Assembly: GCA_022870745.1 (NCBI GenBank)
Contig: CP085323.1
Span: 2,790,001-2,854,000, forward strand
From: Silvibacterium acidisoli
Lineage (GTDB): Bacteria > Acidobacteriota > Terriglobia > Terriglobales > Acidobacteriaceae
Length of the DNA stretch: 64,000 nucleotides
Reading direction: 5' to 3'
Position numbers and translations under genes: made by a program. Under the pieces are notes generated by a model. That model was not told where the DNA came from. It was given only the letters and a program-made list of their open reading frames with translations, and searched no databases. This document shows positions 48,054 to 56,774 of the stretch, piece by piece; position 1 is the first letter of the stretch, and each line of letters begins with the position of its first letter.

Positions 48054-48902
48054 CTACCGGTCTTTCCAGGCTGAGAGCAGCCGTGGAGCCTTGCCGATGG
48101 TTTCGAATCCGTCGGAGCGGTTGGAAAAGTAACGGGCATTGATCTCGGCGGTGCCGAGATCTTCGATCCTGTTGAAGGCCGAAAGCTCGTGGGCCATCTC
48201 TTCCGGCGTGAAGAATTGCCGGAAGGGTTCTCCGGAGAGCTGCACGCGGGATGCGATGGAGTCGTGTGCAAGCTGTTCATGGAAGGGCAGTACCGAGCGG
48301 GGCTGGGCGTAGTCGAGGGTGACGCCGCTTCCGGCCGGGCGTTCCGCGATGAAGCCCAGTGTCGCCCGGAAGGCTTCAGGGGTGAGGTATGGCACGACCC
48401 CGAGCCACGCGAAGCAGGCAGGCCGATTGGGATCGAATCCAGAGTGCTGCAGTTCGACCGTCAGCGATTGCCGCTCAAAGTCGACCGGGACATGATGGGT
48501 TGAAGCTGGTACAGGAATGTTGTTGCGCGTCAGCAGTTCCTGCTTCCACGCCTGGGTGGCTGGATGGTCCACTTCGAAGACCTGCAATCCGGGGTAGGGA
48601 TTGCGATAGCCGAAGGTGTCGAGTCCGGCTCCGAGGAGAACATATTGCCGAACCCCGCTTTCGACGGCGCTCCTGAGATTTTCTTCAGCGTAGCGGCTGC
48701 GAGCGACGAGGAAAGCACGCAGTCCCGTGGAATAGGGGCGGTCAGAGCGTCTCGGCGTTCTTTCCAGCTCGGCGGCGTAGGCGGATCCCAAAATGGGAAC
48801 CGCCATCGGATCTTCGAAGACAACTGGTGTGTCGAAGAGTTGGTGCGCGGCGCGACGCAGTGCCACACGGAGCGCCGTGCGGGATGGCTGAGCCTCGTGC
48901 AT
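48054..48902 (-). CDS. SAM-dependent methyltransferase, leucine carboxyl methyltransferase (LCM) type
   Basis: The 282-residue protein fits the TIGR00027/LCM-like family: ALRVALRRAAHQLFDTPVVFEDPMA at the N-terminus, then the SAM-binding QYVLLGAGLDTFGYRN (motif I), VFEVDHPATQAWKQELL (acidic residue binding the ribose), and the cap segment FAWLGVVPYLTPEA. These enzymes methylate small molecules or side-chain carboxylates; the substrate is unknown here. The start overlaps the end of the AI-2E transporter gene by one base, so they are cotranscribed. Confidence 0.88.
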   Translation of the reverse strand: MHEAQPSRTALRVALRRAAHQLFDTPVVFEDPMAVPILGSAYAAELERTPRRSDRPYSTGLRAFLVARSRYAEENLRSAVESGVRQYVLLGAGLDTFGYRNPYPGLQVFEVDHPATQAWKQELLTRNNIPVPASTHHVPVDFERQSLTVELQHSGFDPNRPACFAWLGVVPYLTPEAFRATLGFIAERPAGSGVTLDYAQPRSVLPFHEQLAHDSIASRVQLSGEPFRQFFTPEEMAHELSAFNRIEDLGTAEINARYFSNRSDGFETIGKAPRLLSAWKDR

Positions 48903-50008
48903 CAGGAGTGGATATTTCCGAACGACTCCGGCGAGGCGATGATCGGCTCAGGCTGAACGGCGTACTCGTTAAGCAGCACGGCGACGAGCACGGCGGTTGG
49001 CACGGCGACCATGGCGCCCACGATCCCGGCGAGCGCGGCTCCGAAGAGCAGGGCTACGATGACGGCTAAGCCAGCCAGGTCGACGCTGGTGCGCATGATC
49101 TTCGGGGTAAGGTAGGAGGTTTCCACCTGGGCGTAGATGGCGTAAAAGATGAGCACGCCGGCGACTCGTCCCCAGGAATCGATGGCGGCAACCAGAACGA
49201 CGAGGCTCATGGAGATGAGAGCGCCGGCGATGGGGATGATGTTGAAGACGCCCATGAGAACTCCAAGGGCATAGGCGTAACGAACATGCAGGAAGAGGAA
49301 GACGATGGTGCTGCTGACTCCCAGGATCAGCATGAGGAGGCCCTGTCCCAGCAGCCATTTGCCCATGCGTACTTCCGCCTGGGCCAGTGTGCAGTCAAGG
49401 CGTTTGCGCTGGTTCACCGGGAAGAAGGACAGCAGCCAGTGATAGGCGGTCTCCCCTTCCAGCATGAAATAGACGGTGAGAATGACCCCGGTAATGATGT
49501 CGAAAAGTTTGCTGGCCCAGTCGCGAATAGAGAGCAGCAGATAACTGGCGAAGTTGGAGGCGAAATCCTGCAGCTTCGCGTTTAGAGAGCTTACGTCGAC
49601 CCGCTGGCTGAAGGGCAGCTTGCGGATACGCGAAAGCAGCTGGGGGCCTCGTGTGGGCAATTCAAGGGCGAACTCATGAAGATCCCGAACGACTGGAGGC
49701 AGCGCAAAGAGGAAGAATAGGGTAGCACCCAGGGCAACGGCCATGAGCAGCAGGAAGACAGCCATCCCGCGGCCCGGCTGCCACTTGCCGATGCGCAGCT
49801 TCATGATGCCTTGCGTGATCGGCATGAGCACCACGGCAAAGAGTGCGCTTACATACAGGAGGACGAGCACATCGCGAACATGCCAGGCGGTGTAGAGCAC
49901 AAGGGCCAGGGCGAATGCGAATGTAATGTTTCCGCGGGAGGAGCGGACATGCGGAGCCTTCTGCTCGCGGGTGTGACAATTTGCGGGGCTATCACCGGCG
50001 TCGTTCAT
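48902..50008 (-). CDS. AI-2E family transporter (TqsA/PerM-like)
   Basis: The 368-residue protein has the AI-2E exporter fold: early helices (FAFALALVLYTAWHVRDVLVLLYVSALFAVVLMPITQGI), a large loop of amphipathic helices (150-210), and the conserved C-terminal core GQGLLMLILGVSSTIVFLFLHVRYAYALGVLMGVFNIIPIAGALIS and LTPKIMRTSVDLAGLAVIVALLFGAALAGIVGAMVAVPTAVLV. Members move small molecules or ions; few are true AI-2 exporters. The start overlaps the aroK stop by four bases. It ends at the methyltransferase. Confidence 0.88.
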   Translation of the reverse strand: MNDAGDSPANCHTREQKAPHVRSSRGNITFAFALALVLYTAWHVRDVLVLLYVSALFAVVLMPITQGIMKLRIGKWQPGRGMAVFLLLMAVALGATLFFLFALPPVVRDLHEFALELPTRGPQLLSRIRKLPFSQRVDVSSLNAKLQDFASNFASYLLLSIRDWASKLFDIITGVILTVYFMLEGETAYHWLLSFFPVNQRKRLDCTLAQAEVRMGKWLLGQGLLMLILGVSSTIVFLFLHVRYAYALGVLMGVFNIIPIAGALISMSLVVLVAAIDSWGRVAGVLIFYAIYAQVETSYLTPKIMRTSVDLAGLAVIVALLFGAALAGIVGAMVAVPTAVLVAVLLNEYAVQPEPIIASPESFGNIHS

Positions 50009-50589
50009 CGGTGGGTCAGGTCCTTGTTTTGAGATGAGATGGCTGACTGCTCTCCGACGGTCTGGAAAATCGTTTCGGCTACGGCATCCGGCTCCAGCCC
50101 CATCGTTGTAATGGTCAGATGCGCTTTACGGTAATGCGGCATACGATTTGCGAAGCGCAGTGCCAGCCTTTCGCGATCGGCAAGGACTGGACGCTCGGCC
50201 GCGCCGGGCTGCTTCAGGCAGCGATCGATCATGATCTCAAGCGGGGCATCGAGAAAGACGATGCAGGTGTCCGGCATTTCCTCGAGGATGCGGCGCGTGG
50301 CCTCGTTCTCGATCGCGCCGCCACCCAGCGCCAGTACGATGGCGTCTTCATCTCTTGTTGACCGGATGGCTTCGGCTTCAGCCAGGCGAAAGGAGGCCTC
50401 GCCCTGAGCGGCAAAGATGCCGGCGATGGTCATGCCGGTCTGCTCTTCAATCAGCGTGTCGGAATCGAGAAAGCGCCAGCCCATACGGGCAGCCAGAAGG
50501 GAGCCAACGGTCGACTTGCCGGCTCCCATGAAGCCGGTCAATACAATACGTCGCACCGCGGCGGGGATCCCTGTCGTGCTCCCATTCAT
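50005..50589 (-). CDS. aroK: shikimate kinase
   Basis: The 194-residue protein has Walker A LTGFMGAGKSTVGS (about 14-27), the substrate-binding D-S-D in WRFLDSDTLIEEQTG, IVLALGGGAIE (shikimate-binding GGG) and a lid region with RPVLADRERLALRFANRMPHYRKA. It phosphorylates shikimate for aromatic amino acid synthesis in the cytoplasm. An N-terminal extension of about ten residues precedes the P-loop strand. The pheA gene at the other end of the window belongs to the same pathway but is not linked. Translation is coupled to the next gene by a four-base overlap. Confidence 0.93.
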   Translation of the reverse strand: MNGSTTGIPAAVRRIVLTGFMGAGKSTVGSLLAARMGWRFLDSDTLIEEQTGMTIAGIFAAQGEASFRLAEAEAIRSTRDEDAIVLALGGGAIENEATRRILEEMPDTCIVFLDAPLEIMIDRCLKQPGAAERPVLADRERLALRFANRMPHYRKAHLTITTMGLEPDAVAETIFQTVGEQSAISSQNKDLTHR

Positions 50590-50624
50590 GAATACAGATT
50601 ATATGGACCGCCGCAGCAGCGATG

Positions 50625-50906
50625 TCAGCGCTGTCCGCTGCTCACCTGCGGCGAACTGTCGGCCGGTTCACGATCGATAGCCGTCTGGATGTTGTTCCAT
50701 ACAGCGGGGCTTGGGTCGTGGATCGGAAGCAACAGCTTTGCCTGCTGGGCAATGTATTCAAGGTCGCGTACCAGGGCAGCACACTGCTCGCAGGTTTTTA
50801 GATGATCTTCCGCGCTCAGGTCCTGGTGCGTTTCGAAGAGCTCGGGCAGTCGTTCTTGGAATTCCGAACAGGTCATCGTGTCTTTCTGTGTCTGATTATC
50901 GGTCAT
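50625..50906 (-). CDS. soluble zinc-finger anti-sigma factor
   Basis: The 93-residue protein carries a ZAS-type motif [13 protein letters not shown] (H-x3-C-x2-C; H51 region) after a short helical N-terminus ([15 protein letters not shown]). There is no transmembrane segment, so it is a cytoplasmic anti-sigma factor or a sensor that may respond to thiol oxidation. Its start overlaps the sigma gene's stop by four bases, and the partner should be that sigma factor. The first two Met codons differ; the ATG at 50906 is supported by the coupling. Confidence 0.82.
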   Translation of the reverse strand: MTDNQTQKDTMTCSEFQERLPELFETHQDLSAEDHLKTCEQCAALVRDLEYIAQQAKLLLPIHDPSPAVWNNIQTAIDREPADSSPQVSSGQR

Positions 50907-51535
50907 GCGTGAGACTCCTTCCGTTGACCGGTGCGGAGGAGATCGCGCAGCTTCATGCGGGCCTTGTGGAGCTGCGATTTACTGTTGCCGATGGAGCACG
51001 AGAGCATGTCGGCAATTTCGTTGTGTTCGTAACCTTCGATATCGTGCAGCACAAAAACCAGGCGGTAGCCGGGGGGCAGGTTTTCGACGGCACGCTCGAG
51101 CGTAACGCGATCGATGGAGCCGGAAAGCTGGAGGTCGCGGGCGCCGATATCCTTGCGTGGGCCGTCATCCTGGCTGGGTTCGAGCGCTTCTTCGAGCGAA
51201 ACCTGTGGCAGACCCTTCTTGCGCAGGTGCATCAGCACCACGTTGACCGACAGGCGATGGAGCCAGGTCGAGAAAGCGGAATCTCCGCGAAAGGTTCCGA
51301 TCTTGCGGTAAAGCTGCAGGAAGGCTTCCTGCGTGAGGTCTTCTGCGGCGGCAACGTTGCCGAGCATGCGCAGGCAAAGCGAGTAAACGCGACGCTTATG
51401 CAGGGAGTAGAGGGTCTCAAACGCGGCGGCGTCGCCGGCCTGCGCTGCGGCAATGGCCTCTGCTTCACCGGCAATCGGAGGATTGCGGCGCAAATGCTGG
51501 TGTGTCGATTTGACAGGGGTAGGCCCTGCGCTCAT
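50903..51535 (-). CDS. ECF-type RNA polymerase sigma factor
   Basis: ATG 51535 ([11 protein letters not shown]) is chosen because AAAGGA lies at a suitable distance; 51541 and 51631 are alternatives. The product is 210 residues. Region 2 reads [71 protein letters not shown], and region 4 reads [48 protein letters not shown]. This is an RpoE-like ECF factor coupled to the zinc-finger anti-sigma gene downstream. The regulon is unknown; the ZAS partner suggests control by redox state. Confidence 0.9.
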   Translation of the reverse strand: MSAGPTPVKSTHQHLRRNPPIAGEAEAIAAAQAGDAAAFETLYSLHKRRVYSLCLRMLGNVAAAEDLTQEAFLQLYRKIGTFRGDSAFSTWLHRLSVNVVLMHLRKKGLPQVSLEEALEPSQDDGPRKDIGARDLQLSGSIDRVTLERAVENLPPGYRLVFVLHDIEGYEHNEIADMLSCSIGNSKSQLHKARMKLRDLLRTGQRKESHA

Positions 51536-51691
51536 GAGCATGTCCTTTGATTCATTTATAACTCCATTGACGGGGGACTGGAGCGCGGAAGGTATTCTCT
51601 GGGTCGCTGTCATAGCTGGATGGGTTTTCAACTGGAACTGCGAATTTAGAATCGCCGCGGTTCCAGATGGTTGCCAGCCCGCTTACCCGGC

Positions 51692-52738
51692 CTACGACCC
51701 GATGAAGCGGGCATACAAAGTGCGCGCAACGGAAATATCCGTCGTACCCTGGATGACCGCGCGTCCATCTGCGAAAACGGTCATCGTGTATCCCTCGCGG
51801 TCGAAGCGCAGCAGCATGGAATTGAACCTTACCTGGCCGTGAGGTTTGAGGCGCGCCTGAAGTTCCGCAAGGTCAACAGGGCGGTTATGTTCATGAATCT
51901 GAACGGAGTTACGCCCACAGAGCGTGATATGCGGCCGTCCCTCGCCGCGCAGATGGCGGAAGTCGCGCCGGCCGCAGACTTCGCAGTCGGCACGCGGATG
52001 ACCGGCTTTGATCTGCGACCAGTCATTCGTCCAGAGATCGCAGGAGAGGAGGGTGCGGCGCAGCTTTGCCGGCGGCCCCACCAGAAACTTCAGGGTCTCC
52101 GTAACGGCGAGCGATGCGGCGAAATTGACGGCGGAGTTCAGAATGCCGGCGGTGTCGCAGGTCTCCACGGTGCCCGAGGGAGGCTCGGGAAAAATGCAGG
52201 CGAGGCATGCCGTGTCGCCGGGCAGGATGTTCATGGAGACGGCGTAGCTGCCGATGGCCGCCGAATAGATCCACGGCTTGCCCTGCTCGACTGCATAATC
52301 GTTCAGCAGATAGCGGGTCTCGAAATTATCGGTAGCGTCGAGCAGGATGTCGGCCCCTGCCAGCAACTGATGGATGTTTGCAGGGTTCAAGTCTGCAATA
52401 TGTGCCTGTACCTCGACTTCACTGTTGAACAGCGCAATCTTCCGCCGGGCTGCTTCGGCCTTGGGCAGCGATTCGCGAGCATCGGCTTCGTCGAAGAGCA
52501 CCTGGCGTTGCAGGTTGCTTTCCTCCACGAAGTCCCGGTCGATCAGGATCAGTCGCCCTACGCCGGCCCGGGCAAGCAGGCTGGCTGCCGCGGCGCCGGT
52601 GGCTCCGCAGCCGATCAGTGCGACCGTCGCTCCAGCGATCCGTGGCTGGCCGGCAGCTCCGATACCTGGAAAGAGAATCTGGCGGGAGTAGCGCTCAGGG
52701 AACCCGGAGGGGGCGGAAGTTTTGTCAGAAGCAAGCAT
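51692..52738 (-). CDS. ThiF/MoeB/HesA-type adenylyltransferase
   Basis: The 348-residue protein has an E1-like fold: YSRQILFPGIGAAGQPRIAGATVALIGCGATGAAAASLLARAGVGRLILIDRDFVEESNLQRQVLF (nucleotide loop GCGATG, and the D/R/Q substrate adenylation residues), then LLDATDNFETRYLLND. Cys pairs in GDTACLACIF and ADCEVCGRR suit a structural zinc. It adenylates the C-terminus of a small beta-grasp protein such as ThiS or MoaD. The C-terminal 90 residues (after about 255) hold a rhodanese-less extension. No ThiS, MoaD or thiamine genes are adjacent, so which pathway it serves is open. Confidence 0.88.
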   Translation of the reverse strand: MLASDKTSAPSGFPERYSRQILFPGIGAAGQPRIAGATVALIGCGATGAAAASLLARAGVGRLILIDRDFVEESNLQRQVLFDEADARESLPKAEAARRKIALFNSEVEVQAHIADLNPANIHQLLAGADILLDATDNFETRYLLNDYAVEQGKPWIYSAAIGSYAVSMNILPGDTACLACIFPEPPSGTVETCDTAGILNSAVNFAASLAVTETLKFLVGPPAKLRRTLLSCDLWTNDWSQIKAGHPRADCEVCGRRDFRHLRGEGRPHITLCGRNSVQIHEHNRPVDLAELQARLKPHGQVRFNSMLLRFDREGYTMTVFADGRAVIQGTTDISVARTLYARFIGS

Positions 52739-52839
52739 CGGTCTTGATTAGTATAAAAGTCGAGTTGAGGGTGCAGGGCCGCGATCTCTACTGGAGACAG
52801 CATCTTAGAGAGCAGCTTTCCGCGTAAGGCGAGGTTTGA

Positions 52840-55800
52840 TTGTTTTTGTCGCGAATCAAGGGCCAGAGTCACCGCCGCCAACTGTCCCTGACGGCCGGTT
52901 TGATTTTGATGCTCGGGTCCGGAGCGCATCCCGTCTTGCGGAGCCAGCAGACAGGTGTGCCAGGTAGTCCAGCAGAACAGCCATCGAGCGAGGCGGCGCC
53001 GGCGTCGACCGTGCACGCCAGCGCCACCGATAGCCTGCGTGCATGGGCGGGCCTGAAGATCGAGTCCGTTCAGTTTGCAGGTGTCGACGGCATCCGCCTG
53101 TCTCCGCTGCCAGCGCAGTTGCCATTACAGGTTGGGAAGCCCCTGCGTGCCGAGGATGTGCGCGAGAGCCTGCGCCGCCTGTATGCGACAGGCCTGTACC
53201 AGGGGATCGAAGTGCAGGGCATTCGCCATGGAGACCAGGTCTCGCTCATCTTCAGCGGAAAGCAGACACTTTTTCTAGGCAAGATCACCGTGGGAGGTGT
53301 GAAGAACGACCGCCTGACCACGCAGCTGCAACGTGCGACGCGACTGAGCCCTGGTACGCAGTACAACGAGGGAAAGCTGGAACAGGCCGACGACCTCCTG
53401 CAACAGACTCTTCAGGAAAACGGCTATTACCAGGGGAAGGTTTCGCGGACGACGACGCTGGATGGCGCGGACGAACAGGTAGATGTGCAGTACCGCGTCG
53501 ATACAGGCAAGCAGGTACGTGTCGGCAGCGTAAAGGTACAGGGCGATTCAGGACTGACGAACGAGCAGTTTCGCAGGAAGGGCAAGCTGAAGGTGAACGG
53601 TAAGGTGAACCGAGACACTGTCAGCCGCGCAATCTCCGGCCTGCGAAAAAACTACCAGAAGCAGCAGCGCCTCGAGGCGAATGTCGGGCTGGAGTCGAAG
53701 GATTTTCAGGATGCCACGAATCGCCTGAATTACAGCTTCAACGCGGTACAGGGTCCGACCGTAAAGATCGTCGTGAATGGCGTGAAGCTGAGCGACGGCA
53801 AGATCAGGAATCTTGTGCCCGTCTACCAGGAAGGCACGGTCGACGAGGATCTTCTGAACGAAGGAGACCGGCGCATTCGCGATTATTACCAGCGCGATGG
53901 ATATTTCGACGTGAAGGTTTCGCATCAGCGAACGGCTTCACCGACGAACACGTTGATCGAATATGCGGTCCAGCTCGGAGATCGTCACCGCGTGCTGTCG
54001 ATTCACATCAAGGGCAACAAGTATTTCAGCACGGATGTGATTCAGCCTCGTCTGAGCGTGACAAAATCGAACCTGTTTCTGCGCTACGGAGCTTACAGCC
54101 AGGCTTTGACCCAGGCGGACATCAACGCCATTACGAATCTTTACCAGAGCAACGGTTTCAGCAATGTAAAGGTGACATCCGAGGTGAAGGCTGTTGCCTC
54201 CAACAGGAAAAACGAGGCCGATGCGCTCACTGTGACCTACCAGGTCGACGAGGGCCAGCAGCAGAAGATCGGAACCTACAACGTAGCGGGCGAAAACCAG
54301 ATTCCGATGGACCAGCTAAGTCCATTGCTGAATCTTGAAGGCGGCCAGCCTTATTCAGCTTCGAGCATTATTGGGGATCGGGATGCGATCCTCGAGTACT
54401 ACCTGAAGAAGGGTTTCAGTCACGCCGAGGTCAATATCGATCAGCAGACGGATAAGGCTGATCCGAGCCACATCAATGTCACCTTCCGTATCAAGGAAGG
54501 CGAGCAGATCTTCGTAAACCGGATTCTTGTTTCGGGCCTTCACTACACCAGGCCCGGCACCATTGCTCCGCACGTGTTGATCCATCCAGGCCAGCCGCTT
54601 GACCAGTCCGCGCTGCTCGAGACGCAGCGGCAGATGTACGACCTGACGCTGTTTAACGAAGTCAATGCTGCGGTGCAAAATCCCGCAGGCAACGAGCAGC
54701 GGAAGAACGTACTGCTGCAGTTTACGGAAGCGAAGCGCTGGGATGTGGATTACGGTTTTGGCTTCCAGGCACAGACGGGCAATCCTTCGACCAACTGCCC
54801 AAACCCCGCCAGCCTGATCCAGTTAGGCATTAACCCCGGCAGCTACGAGGCGAATTGCAGCCCGAATGGCAAGACCGGCGCGAGCCCCCTGGTGCTCTTC
54901 GACGTTTCGCGTCTCAACCTGATGGGCCGCAACCAGTCCATTACGCTTCGCACAGAATACGGAACGCTCGAGCAGTTGGTGAGCCTGATTTACTCGAGCC
55001 CGCACATCTTCAACAATCCGAAGTTCGATTTCTCGATGAGCGGCGGCTACACGAATGCGCAGGATGTGACGACATACGCCGCATCGAGACTGGAAGGCAC
55101 GGTTCGCCTGACGCATCGGCCAACGTTGCCGACGACGTTGATTTACCAGTTCACATATCGCCGGGTGAAGGTCGATCCGAATAGCGTGCAGGTTGCTCCG
55201 AACGAGATTCCCCTGGTGTCGGAGCCGGTGCGCGTAGGCGGTCCGGGTGTCACATGGATTCGCGATACGAGGCGCCCCACAGCGCTCGATGCGAAGTCGG
55301 GCACTTATAACTCGGTGGAAGAATTCGTGACGGATAAGGTGTTCGCGTCGGAAGCGAATTTCAATCGCATGGACATGACGAACTCCAGCTACTACACCGT
55401 GAACAAGAAAGGCCTTGTGCTGGCGCGGAGCACGCGCTTTGGCTTTGAGCGCGCCTTCGGCGATCCAGCGGATGAATATATCCCCCTGCCGGAAAGGCTT
55501 TATGCTGGTGGCGCACAGTCGTTGCGCGGGTTCTCGATTAATTCGGCAGGCCCGCGCGATTCGCTCACCGGCTTTCCAATCGGCGGTGCGGGGGTATTTG
55601 CAAACAGCACGGAACTGCGCTTTCCGAATCCGCGTTTGCCTTACTTAGGCGATGCTCTTGGCTTTGTTCTGTTTCACGATATGGGCAATGTCTTCGACAA
55701 GTCGTCCGATATCTGGCCGAGCATTATCCGCATCAAGCAGCCGCACAGCTATACCTGCAAGGATCTGAGCGCGGCCGACCAGCAAGTGGCCGTCCGCTCT

Positions 55801-56040
55801 TCGAGTACGAACGAAACCGGAACCTGCAACTTCAACGATTTTTCCCATGCCATTGGCCTTGGGCTTCGCTACCACACGCCGATTGGGCCGATCCGTCTTG
55901 ACTTCAGCTATAACCTGAATCCGCCGATCTACCCGGTTATCGTCACCTATGGCACGCTGTCGAATGGCCAGGCAATTCCGCCATACGTGGGGCAGGCGGG
56001 ACACTTCAACTTCTTCTTCAGCATCGGGCAGGCTTACTGA
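52840..56040 (+). CDS. Omp85 (BamA/TamA) family outer-membrane protein with several POTRA domains
   Basis: The start is TTG at 52840 with GAGG upstream; the 1066-residue product has a signal region (RRQLSLTAGLILMLGSGAHP). Repeated POTRA-like units span about 70-610 (for example ESVQFAGVDGIRLSPLPAQLPLQVGKPL, GKITVGGVKNDRLTTQLQRA, KIVVNGVKLSDG, YNVAGENQIPMDQLSPLL, NRILVSGLHYTRPGTI). The C-terminal barrel (630-1066) includes GGAQSLRGF, the Omp85 loop-6-like region, and ends FFFSIGQAY. It inserts or translocates outer-membrane or surface proteins. The next two genes encode a SurA-N protein and TamB, so TamA-like function is likely. It is larger than the usual ~800. Confidence 0.9.
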   Translation: MFLSRIKGQSHRRQLSLTAGLILMLGSGAHPVLRSQQTGVPGSPAEQPSSEAAPASTVHASATDSLRAWAGLKIESVQFAGVDGIRLSPLPAQLPLQVGKPLRAEDVRESLRRLYATGLYQGIEVQGIRHGDQVSLIFSGKQTLFLGKITVGGVKNDRLTTQLQRATRLSPGTQYNEGKLEQADDLLQQTLQENGYYQGKVSRTTTLDGADEQVDVQYRVDTGKQVRVGSVKVQGDSGLTNEQFRRKGKLKVNGKVNRDTVSRAISGLRKNYQKQQRLEANVGLESKDFQDATNRLNYSFNAVQGPTVKIVVNGVKLSDGKIRNLVPVYQEGTVDEDLLNEGDRRIRDYYQRDGYFDVKVSHQRTASPTNTLIEYAVQLGDRHRVLSIHIKGNKYFSTDVIQPRLSVTKSNLFLRYGAYSQALTQADINAITNLYQSNGFSNVKVTSEVKAVASNRKNEADALTVTYQVDEGQQQKIGTYNVAGENQIPMDQLSPLLNLEGGQPYSASSIIGDRDAILEYYLKKGFSHAEVNIDQQTDKADPSHINVTFRIKEGEQIFVNRILVSGLHYTRPGTIAPHVLIHPGQPLDQSALLETQRQMYDLTLFNEVNAAVQNPAGNEQRKNVLLQFTEAKRWDVDYGFGFQAQTGNPSTNCPNPASLIQLGINPGSYEANCSPNGKTGASPLVLFDVSRLNLMGRNQSITLRTEYGTLEQLVSLIYSSPHIFNNPKFDFSMSGGYTNAQDVTTYAASRLEGTVRLTHRPTLPTTLIYQFTYRRVKVDPNSVQVAPNEIPLVSEPVRVGGPGVTWIRDTRRPTALDAKSGTYNSVEEFVTDKVFASEANFNRMDMTNSSYYTVNKKGLVLARSTRFGFERAFGDPADEYIPLPERLYAGGAQSLRGFSINSAGPRDSLTGFPIGGAGVFANSTELRFPNPRLPYLGDALGFVLFHDMGNVFDKSSDIWPSIIRIKQPHSYTCKDLSAADQQVAVRSSSTNETGTCNFNDFSHAIGLGLRYHTPIGPIRLDFSYNLNPPIYPVIVTYGTLSNGQAIPPYVGQAGHFNFFFSIGQAY

Positions 56041-56774
56041 TGCGGCGGCTGCTGGCGAACGCGATCTGCGGACTGGTCCTTGTGGCTGGTGGCCGATGCT
56101 GTGCGCAGGCCGATACGCAGGGGAAGCCGGTGGTACTCGATCACGTTATCGGCGTTATCAACGGAGATGTTCTGCTGCAGAGCGACGTGGATGAAGAACA
56201 GCGTTTTGCGGCGCTTGAGCCGTTCTCGACGCAGGGCCGCAACAATACACCGGAACGCGCCGGCAGAAGACTGGCGAATCGCACACTGATCCTGCAGCAG
56301 ATGAAGGAGCAGCAGCTCAATACGAGCGTCAGCGACGAAGAAGTACAGAAGTCCCTGGCTGAGCTGCGTCAGCATCTGCCAACCTGCAGGCGCTACCAGT
56401 GCTCGACCGATTCAGGGTGGAAGAATTTTCTCGCTGCGAATGGACTTACCGAATCTGAGGTGGATGCGCACTGGAAGCAGCGGTTGGAGATTTTGAAATT
56501 TATCGACATTCGCTTCCGTACCGGCATTCGCATCACGAAAGAAGAGATCGACACCTACTACCAGAAGTCAATTCTGCCGGTGTATGCGAAGCAGAATGAA
56601 AAGCCACCGGCAGAGAGTCTGCTGGCTCCGCGGATCCAGGAGATTTTGTTGCAGCAGCATGTAAATGTCCTGCTGCAGGACTGGCTGAAGAGCCTTCGCG
56701 ATGAAGGCAGCGTTCAGATACTCGATCCCGCGTATGGGCAGAGCTCAGGCAACAACAGTGATGAGGACAATTGA
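56040..56774 (+). CDS. SurA N-terminal domain periplasmic chaperone-like protein
   Basis: ATG 56040 overlaps the preceding stop by one base. The 244-residue product has a signal peptide (MRRLLANAICGLVLVAGGRCCA) and a SurA_N-type domain (VIGVINGDVLLQSDVDEEQRFAALEP, LANRTLILQQMKEQQLNTSVSDEEVQKSLAELRQHLP, GLTESEVDAHWKQRLEILKFIDIRF). There are no parvulin PPIase domains, so it is about half the size of SurA (about 430). It should hold outer-membrane protein precursors without isomerase activity. It is placed between the Omp85 and TamB genes, with overlapping stops and starts, pointing to a joint role. Confidence 0.85.
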   Translation: MRRLLANAICGLVLVAGGRCCAQADTQGKPVVLDHVIGVINGDVLLQSDVDEEQRFAALEPFSTQGRNNTPERAGRRLANRTLILQQMKEQQLNTSVSDEEVQKSLAELRQHLPTCRRYQCSTDSGWKNFLAANGLTESEVDAHWKQRLEILKFIDIRFRTGIRITKEEIDTYYQKSILPVYAKQNEKPPAESLLAPRIQEILLQQHVNVLLQDWLKSLRDEGSVQILDPAYGQSSGNNSDEDN